Assembly (NCBI GenBank): GCA_030643515.1
Contig: DAOWLH010000094.1
Span: 1 to 12,042, forward strand
Source: Dehalococcoidia bacterium
Lineage (GTDB): Bacteria; Chloroflexota; Dehalococcoidia; Dehalococcoidales; DAOWLH01
Length of the DNA stretch: 12,042 bases
Reading direction: 5' to 3'
The position numbers and the translations under genes are program-made. The notes under the pieces were generated by a model. It was not told where the DNA came from and made no database searches. It was given only the letters and a program-made list of their open reading frames with translations. Position 1 is the stretch's first letter. Every line of letters begins with the position of its first letter. This document shows positions 6,825 through 12,042 of the stretch, piece by piece.

Positions 6825-6835
6825 CTAAAACTGCC

Positions 6836-7369
6836 ATGCCTTTTAAAAATAAACTCGAGGTTGTCATGGAGCGCCATCAAATTGCCGCAACGGTGGAGCA
6901 ACTGGCGGCCGGTATCAGCAAAGACTACTGCGACAAACAGCCGGTACTGATATCAGTTCTCAAAGGCTCCTTTATTTTTCTGGCTGACCTCATCCGCCGA
7001 CTTGACTTCCCCCTGGAAGTGGATTTTGTTACTCTTGCCAGCTACGGTCGGGGTAAGGAGAGCTCCGGCCGGGTCGAGGTGGTACAGGGTCTGCGCTGTG
7101 GCATCAAGGGCAGGCACGTGCTGGTCGTGGAAGACATTATTGATACCGGTCTGACCACCAGCTTTCTGCTGGACTACCTGAGCAAGGAAAAACCGGCCTC
7201 GATAAAGGTGTGTGCCCTTACAAGTAAACCTTCACGGCGACAGAATCCGGTTACCATTGACTATCTGGGATTTACCGTTCCCGACGTGTTTCTGGTCGGC
7301 TACGGACTGGACTGCAACGAGCAGTTTCGCCACCTTCCCGACATTTGTTGCATCAGGGAGAAAGAATGA
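6836..7369 (+). CDS. hpt: Hypoxanthine(-guanine) phosphoribosyltransferase
   Basis: 177 codons, usual bacterial HPRT length. It joins hypoxanthine or guanine to PRPP to give IMP or GMP in the cytoplasm. Visible motifs are the pyrophosphate loop LKGS (42-45), SYG (69-71) of the flexible loop, the PRPP-binding loop VVEDIIDTGLT (97-107) and the purine-contact end PDVFLVGYGLD-NEQFRHLP (149-168). Its TGA overlaps the ATG of adenine deaminase, so the two are translationally coupled and act in sequence: adenine to hypoxanthine to IMP. The start at 6836 keeps the first beta strand (KLEVVMERHQI) that the family has, but it has no ribosome site. ATG at 6866 has GAGG five bases upstream and would drop ten residues. 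I favour 6836 on homology. Confidence 0.94.
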   Translation: MPFKNKLEVVMERHQIAATVEQLAAGISKDYCDKQPVLISVLKGSFIFLADLIRRLDFPLEVDFVTLASYGRGKESSGRVEVVQGLRCGIKGRHVLVVEDIIDTGLTTSFLLDYLSKEKPASIKVCALTSKPSRRQNPVTIDYLGFTVPDVFLVGYGLDCNEQFRHLPDICCIREKE

Positions 7370-9072
7370 CATCACAATTGTCGGCCCTTATCTCGGTGGC
7401 CCGGGGAGATAGTCCGGCGGACCTGGTCCTGGCTAACGGCAGAATAATAAACGTGTTCACCGGTGAGATAGAAGCCGGTGATGTAGCTATATATGACGAC
7501 AGCATTGCCGGAATCGGACGCTACCGGAAGGCTAAAGAGGTTGTTGACCTGAAGGGTAGGTATCTGGCACCTGGGTTTATCAATGGCCATACTCATATTG
7601 AGAGTTCCATGCTGGATATAGGACAGTATGCCCGGGCTGTAGTGCCACGAGGAACGCTGGCGGTGGTTACCGACCTGCATGAACTGGCCAATGTCTGTGG
7701 CCTTGATGGCCTCCGTTACATCATTAATTCTGCCCGCCGTCTGCCTCTGGAGCTGCTTATACTGGCGCCGTCCTGCGTGCCGGCAAGCCACCTGGAGACT
7801 TCGGGGGCATCACTTGGCCCTCCGGCCATCCGCCGCATTCTACGGTGGCGGGGGGTAATCGGGCTGGGTGAAGTGATGAACTTCCCCGGAGTTATCGACG
7901 GCGATGACTCAGTTCTGGCCAAAATCACCCTGGCCGGAGACAGGGTGATTGACGGCCATGCTCCCGGTGTTAGCGGCAAAAAGCTTAATGCCTATACTGC
8001 TGCCGGCATTAGCTCTGACCACGAGTCGGTATCCCTGGAGGAAGCCCTGGAAAAGCTCAGGAGGGGCATGTACCTCATGATAAGAGAGGGCTCATCGGAG
8101 AAAAACCTGGAAGCCCTGCTGCCACTGGTAACAGATGCCACCTATAAGCGGTGCCTTTTTGTCGTCGATGACCGCAGCTGCTCTGATTTGCTGCGTGATG
8201 GCGACATCGATGCCGTTGTACGCAAGGCCATAGGACTGGGACTGGAGCCGGTGCGAGCCATTCAACTGGCAACTGTTAACGCCGCCGAGCATTTTGGCCT
8301 GAAGAAGCTGGGAGCAATCGCTCCTGGCTACCTGGCTAATCTAACCGTTTTCGGTGATTTGTCTCATTTGGAGGCGGATATGGTCTTCCACCGTGGCCGC
8401 CTGGTAGCTGAAGGTGGAAAGCCATTGTTCTCAGCAGCTCGCCCCTCAAAAAAAAGGCTGGCAAATACAGTGAATATCAAACCCTTTGAAGAAAGGGCAT
8501 TGCAGCTCTCAGCCAGAGGGGAGTTCCATCCGGTCATTGAGGTCGTCCAGGGACAGATAACCACCAAAAAGAGGATGGAGATAATAAAGATAAAGGACGG
8601 AATCATCAAACCTGATATTAGCCGGGATATCTTGAAGCTGGTGGTGATGGAAAGACACCGGGCGACGGGTAACATCGGGGTGGGGCTGGTCCGTGGCTTC
8701 GGATTAAAAAAGGGTGCCTTGGTTTCTTCCATTGCCCATGATTCTCATAACATTATTGCCGTTGGCACCAACGATACCGATATTGCCATCGGTATCAGGG
8801 AAGTCGACAGGCTTCATGGTGGTCTGGCAGTGGTTGCCGAAGCCAGAGTGATGGATAGCCTGGCCTTACCCGTCGCCGGGCTGCTTTCAGACGAGCCGCT
8901 GGCAACGGTGGCCGGCAAGCTGGAGAGGCTGGAGAAGCTGGCCGGTGAACTGGGAACCGGGCTGGAATCCCCCTTCGCCACCCTTTCTTTCCTGGCCCTG
9001 CCGGTTATTCCTGAGCTCAGGCTGACCGACCTTGGCCTGGTAGATGTCACTACATTCAGCCTGCTCGGCTGA
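7366..9072 (+). CDS. ade: Adenine deaminase
   Basis: 568 codons, normal for the AdeC family of amidohydrolases. It hydrolyses adenine to hypoxanthine and ammonia with a binuclear metal centre in the cytoplasm. Motifs in order are GHTHIESSML (74-83, metal ligands), TDLHELANVCG (102-112), LAPSCVPA (133-140), LGEVMNFPGV (167-176), DGHAPGVSGKKLNAY (196-210), AGISSDHE (213-220), a DDR segment (268-270), and the C-terminal FGLKKGALVSS-AHDSHNIIAVGTND block. I place the start at 7366, where ATG overlaps the hpt stop and AGGGAG lies five bases upstream. An in-frame ATG at 7345 lies inside hpt, has no such site and adds seven residues foreign to the family. The product feeds Hpt directly, so this is a purine-salvage pair. 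Confidence 0.95.
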   Translation: MTSQLSALISVARGDSPADLVLANGRIINVFTGEIEAGDVAIYDDSIAGIGRYRKAKEVVDLKGRYLAPGFINGHTHIESSMLDIGQYARAVVPRGTLAVVTDLHELANVCGLDGLRYIINSARRLPLELLILAPSCVPASHLETSGASLGPPAIRRILRWRGVIGLGEVMNFPGVIDGDDSVLAKITLAGDRVIDGHAPGVSGKKLNAYTAAGISSDHESVSLEEALEKLRRGMYLMIREGSSEKNLEALLPLVTDATYKRCLFVVDDRSCSDLLRDGDIDAVVRKAIGLGLEPVRAIQLATVNAAEHFGLKKLGAIAPGYLANLTVFGDLSHLEADMVFHRGRLVAEGGKPLFSAARPSKKRLANTVNIKPFEERALQLSARGEFHPVIEVVQGQITTKKRMEIIKIKDGIIKPDISRDILKLVVMERHRATGNIGVGLVRGFGLKKGALVSSIAHDSHNIIAVGTNDTDIAIGIREVDRLHGGLAVVAEARVMDSLALPVAGLLSDEPLATVAGKLERLEKLAGELGTGLESPFATLSFLALPVIPELRLTDLGLVDVTTFSLLG

Positions 9073-9096
9073 AAAATTAATTGTGAAGGTGAGACT

Positions 9097-9618
9097 ATGT
9101 CGCCACGAAAGTCATCAAAGCTTGAGCCCATAATTCTGGAGATGCCACCGCAGAGGATGGCTGTTGTCCGAGGGAAGGGCCCTCCGGATAGGGTCTTCGC
9201 CGAGTTTCTGCCGGCTCTCTACGGCTCGGTTTACACACTAAAGTTCCAGCTTAAAAAGAAGGGCCTCCCCTCCTTCAAGGTTGGAGGACTGCGTGCCCGC
9301 TATCCTGATGCCCATCGTGTCCCCAGGGATGAGTGGACGAACATCATCGGTTTGCCCATACCGGAAGATACCACCACGCTGCCGCAGAAGCTGCCCGGCG
9401 TCGAAGTCAAGATTGAGACCTGGCAATACGGCACCGCCGCCCAGATTCTGCACCTGGGAGCCTACGACCAGGAGACTCCCACAATAGAGCGTCTGTTTAG
9501 GTTTATTGAGGACAGTGGCTACAAGATTATCGGCGACCACGAAGAGGAATATTTGACCAGCCCTGATGCCAAAGTCCCCAAGACCATTATCAGGTATGTT
9601 GTCCACAAAAAGCCATAA
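9097..9618 (+). CDS. GyrI-like small-molecule binding domain protein
   Basis: 173 codons. The sequence resembles stand-alone GyrI-like / AraC effector-binding domains: an N-terminal strand leading to MPPQRMAVVRGKGPPDRVFAE, then LYGSVYTLKF, then the second half-repeat with LPGVEVKIETWQYGTAAQILHLGAYDQE and a closing strand with EEEYLTSPDAKVPKTIIRYVV. There is no DNA-binding domain, so it is not a transcription factor by itself. Some relatives bind or hydrolyse small hydrophobic or cationic compounds. It follows ade by 24 bp with AAGGTGAG before the ATG, so it is probably the third gene of the hpt-ade operon. A role in purine salvage is not shown by the sequence. Confidence 0.82.
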   Translation: MSPRKSSKLEPIILEMPPQRMAVVRGKGPPDRVFAEFLPALYGSVYTLKFQLKKKGLPSFKVGGLRARYPDAHRVPRDEWTNIIGLPIPEDTTTLPQKLPGVEVKIETWQYGTAAQILHLGAYDQETPTIERLFRFIEDSGYKIIGDHEEEYLTSPDAKVPKTIIRYVVHKKP

Positions 9619-9675
9619 AACTTCCGGGAAAAGAGTGGCATATCAGAAGTAACGATACCATTCCGAAAAGGATAA

Positions 9676-10380
9676 CTACCTCTTATTCTCGTGGGGTAGC
9701 TTGATATTTGCCTGGTAGCGCCTCATCCGCCAGTCGCGGTAGGCCTTAAGCCCTTCGTCGTCACTGATGACACGCCAGTAGCGGTAAAAATCGGAGACGT
9801 AGAACTTGGGGGCAAAGTCGGTGACCACGGTGATCACGCGATCGGCAATCTTCTCTACCTGCCTGACAGCGGTGGCCGATGCCGCCGGCACGGCAACGAC
9901 TATCTGCTTGGGTTGGCGGCGTCGTACCGATTCCACGGCAGCCATCATGGTGTAACCCGAGGCCAATCCGTCATCTATGATTATGACGACTCTGTCATTT
10001 ACCATGAAAAGCGGTCTCTCCCCGCGATAGAGCAGGCTCCGCTTCTGGATATCGCTTCTTACCTTGCTCACCTGATATGTTATTTGCTGCTCAGAAAGGC
10101 TGATGCCCTTCAAGACATCCTGATTAAGAATGGTAGTGCCGTCATCGGCGACGGCACCGAAGCCCCCCTCGGGGCGCAGTGGTATCGGAATCTTGCGGGC
10201 AACAACAAGGTCAAGGTCGGCATTGAGCGCCAGAGCTACCTGAAGTGCTACCGGGACACCACCATTGGGAATGGCCAGCACGATGACCCCCTGGTTCTTG
10301 TATCCAACAAGCTTGGTGGCCAGCTGTCGGCCGGCATCGTAGCGGTTCTCAAAGATTGGCTGCTGTCTCTGGTGGGGCAC
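9676..10380 (-). CDS. Phosphoribosyltransferase (PRPP-loop protein)
   Basis: 234 codons. The type I phosphoribosyltransferase fold is shown by FENRYDAGRQLATKL at the N terminus, IPNGGVPVA (37-45), and the PRPP loop VVIIIDDGLASGYTM (131-145). The specificity hood is not diagnostic, so the base or substrate is unknown. Related proteins are generically annotated as putative phosphoribosyl transferases. The C-terminal ~40 residues (YRYWRVISDDEGLKAYRDWRMRRYQ, given here in part: FYRYWRVISDDEG) are typical of this subgroup. The start is GTG at 10378-10380, preceded by a canonical AGGAGG six bases upstream. That start overlaps the SbcD-like gene by 32 bp and is unambiguous because no other start codon lies nearby in frame. 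It stops with TAG, convergent with the GyrI-like gene 57 bp away. Confidence 0.88.
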   Translation of the reverse strand: MPHQRQQPIFENRYDAGRQLATKLVGYKNQGVIVLAIPNGGVPVALQVALALNADLDLVVARKIPIPLRPEGGFGAVADDGTTILNQDVLKGISLSEQQITYQVSKVRSDIQKRSLLYRGERPLFMVNDRVVIIIDDGLASGYTMMAAVESVRRRQPKQIVVAVPAASATAVRQVEKIADRVITVVTDFAPKFYVSDFYRYWRVISDDEGLKAYRDWRMRRYQANIKLPHENKR

Positions 10381-11623
10381 TCTCGGCCTCCTCTTGGTTT
10401 TCTCTTATCAGCTTTTCGCCATAGTCAAGCAGAAGCCTGGTGTACTTGTGAGAATAATGCTTGCTATTTAGAAAAGTCTCAAGGGCTTCAAAGGGGGTTA
10501 TCTCCTCGGCGGTGCGGTCTCCCAGCCTGAGCCGGCTCTCCCGCTTAACACTCTTGACTATGGAAAGATAGTGAGCTTCTTTTAATGCACTTTTTATATC
10601 CCCATCCCTTATCCGCCCTTCAAGCTCTTGTGGCAGATTAATCTCCAGGCGGACAATGGCATCTTTAATATCGGCTTCGTTTTTTGCGATTGCTTTCAAA
10701 ACGGTCTCCGTTGGCTCCGTTTCCTCCTGCAAAAGGTCAACCTCAATAGTGATGAAGCGACGTCCCTCAACCTGGTGAAAGCTATATGATACCTTTCTTT
10801 GTCCAGACTCGGCATCCGGTTCAATCTCCACCAGGTAAAAGCCCTTGTCGTCGTTCTCATCGCCGAAGTCGAGGCGCTCCAGACTGCCCGCATAAACCAC
10901 CGGCGGCTTTTTACTGACAACCTGATGACGATGGATGTGCCCCAGGGCAACATAGTTAAAGGCAGGGTTGGCGACGCTGCCCGGCAGCAGTATGTGCTCC
11001 TGTCCGATGGTCATTACCCCTTCAGAGCCGATGCGAGCACCAAACACCCAGACATGGGCTGCCAGAATGGAGGGAAGTTCAGGCTTCAGCTTTTTGGCTT
11101 TGTCAGCGATGACATCAGTCAGCACCTGCTGCATTTTCCGGTTGAGTTCCTCAAAGTTGAGGTTGCGAGCGTTTTCCTGGCCCATCAGGGCACTGCGCCT
11201 CAGCCAGGGCAGCGCCACAATCTGGATACTGCCGCCGCGGGTGGCAATTTCATAAATATCGGGGCGACTGGCAACATAGACGTTTTCAATCGTCAAAGTG
11301 CTAAAGATTTCGGTGGTGGTAGCTCTGCCGATAGCATTGGGCAGGTCATGATTGCCAACGAGGAGAAAGGTAATAATACCGCTCTCGGATAGCCGCTTGA
11401 TGCGCCTGGCGAACTCACGCTGCTGTGTCTGGCTTGGGTCGCGGCTCTTGTAGGCATCACCACAGAAGAGGACAAGGTCTACCCTGTTGTCCACTGCATA
11501 GTCCACCAGCTGGTCAAGGCTGGACAAAAAATCGCCGAAGCGGGATGACAATCCGCTTGACGGGTCGATGTGGCCGTAGCTCTCTATCCCGAGGTGCAGG
11601 TCGGCAAAATGGATAATTTTCAT
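10349..11623 (-). CDS. sbcD: SbcD/Mre11-type metallophosphoesterase nuclease
   Basis: 424 codons from ATG at 11621-11623, where the family begins (MKIIHFADLHLG). Metal-binding motifs of the Mre11/SbcD phosphodiesterase are all visible: D8 and H10 in ADLHLG, D56 in FCGDAYKSRDPS, N91-H92 in GNHD, H190 in AAHV, and H229/H231 in GHIHRH. With SbcC it would form the ATP-driven nuclease that trims DNA hairpins and blocked ends. No sbcC lies in the visible neighbourhood, so the partner is elsewhere or the protein acts alone. The ~190-residue C-terminal part has a capping-domain-like character and ends in a charged helix. The gene starts 10 bp after the glycyl-tRNA synthetase stop with little ribosome-site signal, suggesting coupling, and overlaps the phosphoribosyltransferase downstream. 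Confidence 0.9.
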   Translation of the reverse strand: MKIIHFADLHLGIESYGHIDPSSGLSSRFGDFLSSLDQLVDYAVDNRVDLVLFCGDAYKSRDPSQTQQREFARRIKRLSESGIITFLLVGNHDLPNAIGRATTTEIFSTLTIENVYVASRPDIYEIATRGGSIQIVALPWLRRSALMGQENARNLNFEELNRKMQQVLTDVIADKAKKLKPELPSILAAHVWVFGARIGSEGVMTIGQEHILLPGSVANPAFNYVALGHIHRHQVVSKKPPVVYAGSLERLDFGDENDDKGFYLVEIEPDAESGQRKVSYSFHQVEGRRFITIEVDLLQEETEPTETVLKAIAKNEADIKDAIVRLEINLPQELEGRIRDGDIKSALKEAHYLSIVKSVKRESRLRLGDRTAEEITPFEALETFLNSKHYSHKYTRLLLDYGEKLIRENQEEAESAPPETAANL

Positions 11624-11633
11624 CTTTTTATGG

Positions 11634-12042
11634 CTAGAATCCCAGCCAGTGGCTTCCACCGGGGGGCAGGATGGAGAAGTCTTCCCCGCCAAGCTTGGCG
11701 GACAGCACTGCTTTAAGCTCGCTAACGGGCACTCTAATCTGCTTCATGCTGTCGCGCTCACGGACGGTTACCTGATTATCTTCCAGGGACTGGAAGTCAA
11801 CAGTGACGCAGAAAGGAGTGCCAACTTCATCCTGGCGACGGTAGCGGCGGCCAATACTCTGGGCATCGTCATAGCTTATCATCCAGCACTGCCTGAGGTC
11901 ACTATGGATATCTCTGGCCAGCGCCACCAGCGGCTCCCTCCGGCTTAAGGGGAGAACGGCTGTCTTGTAGGAAGCGAGAGCCGGGTGCAGCCGCAGCACC
12001 ACTCTTATCTCATCCTTGTCCGGCTCCTCATCGTAGGCATCA
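11634..12042 (-). CDS. glyQS: Glycyl-tRNA synthetase, C-terminal part (single-chain type), runs off window
   Basis: Open frame from the right edge to TAG at 11634-11636, 135 residues visible. It carries the C-terminal anticodon-binding domain of the alpha2-type class II enzyme: VVLRLHPALASYKTAVLPL, the GSIGRRYRRQDE-like stretch (here QSIGRRYRRQDEVGTPFC), then VDFQSLEDNQVTVRERDSM and IRVPVSELKAVL. The catalytic motifs lie beyond the window. The frame continues upstream of the first in-frame GTG (12000-12002) as DAYDEEPDKDEIRV, so that GTG is an internal valine and not a start. The enzyme attaches glycine to tRNA-Gly in the cytoplasm. It is the most upstream visible gene of a packed glyQS-sbcD-phosphoribosyltransferase cluster. 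Confidence 0.94.
   Translation of the reverse strand, partial: DAYDEEPDKDEIRVVLRLHPALASYKTAVLPLSRREPLVALARDIHSDLRQCWMISYDDAQSIGRRYRRQDEVGTPFCVTVDFQSLEDNQVTVRERDSMKQIRVPVSELKAVLSAKLGGEDFSILPPGGSHWLGF

Noticed and set aside
7345..7365. Longer adenine deaminase start at ATG 7345
   Set aside because: It lies inside hpt, has no ribosome site and adds residues the family lacks; ATG 7366 has AGGGAG and overlaps the hpt stop.
9913..10530. 205-codon open frame on the plus strand opposite the phosphoribosyltransferase and sbcD
   Set aside because: It is antisense to two well-supported genes and has no family features.
10799..11392. 197-codon open frame on the plus strand opposite sbcD
   Set aside because: It is a shadow of the conserved nuclease; no motifs and no upstream signals.
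11624..11692. Longer SbcD start about 23 codons upstream
   Set aside because: The extension lies inside the 3' end of the glycyl-tRNA synthetase gene and does not resemble the family, which begins at MKIIHFADLHLG.

Overview
The window is compact bacterial DNA of mid-range GC with ten protein-coding loci (eleven reading frames, because one gene is split by a stop codon), short intergenic gaps and several 1-4 bp or 32 bp overlaps. I see no rRNA, tRNA, CRISPR array, phage gene or transposase. The single-chain (alpha2-type) glycyl-tRNA synthetase, the ferredoxin-EtfA fusion linked to a membrane Fe-S/cytochrome b oxidoreductase, and the overall gene style fit an anaerobe, most plausibly of the Chloroflexota (Dehalococcoidia-like). 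That placement is inference and not proven by any marker here.

Layout. (1) 1-3018, minus strand: etfB, etfA (with an N-terminal ferredoxin module), then a membrane cytochrome b-like protein that runs off the left edge. Together they look like an electron-transfer flavoprotein and its membrane quinone reductase, passing electrons from acyl-CoA or similar dehydrogenases to menaquinone. (2) 3019-3245: divergent promoter region. (3) 3246-4283, plus: queA, for queuosine synthesis in tRNA. (4) 4296-6732, minus: an operon of a double zinc-ribbon protein, an ABC ATPase and an ABC-2 permease. The ATPase frame is interrupted by one in-frame TAA between Walker B and the switch histidine. (5) 6733-6835: a 103-bp divergent control region with two sigma70-like promoters and three CCTGT/ACAGG half-sites. 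(6) 6836-9618, plus: hpt, ade and a GyrI-like ligand-binding protein. Hpt and Ade form a two-step adenine-to-IMP salvage route. (7) 9676-12042, minus: the 3' end of glyQS (glycyl-tRNA synthetase), an SbcD/Mre11-type nuclease and a PRPP-loop phosphoribosyltransferase, tightly packed.

The points most worth a second look are the interrupted ABC ATPase, the half-site cluster between the ABC and purine-salvage operons, and two genes (hpt, queA) whose promoters sit so close to the start codon that the mRNAs would be leaderless or nearly so. The rest is ordinary housekeeping and energy metabolism. I did not find a convincing new multi-gene system.
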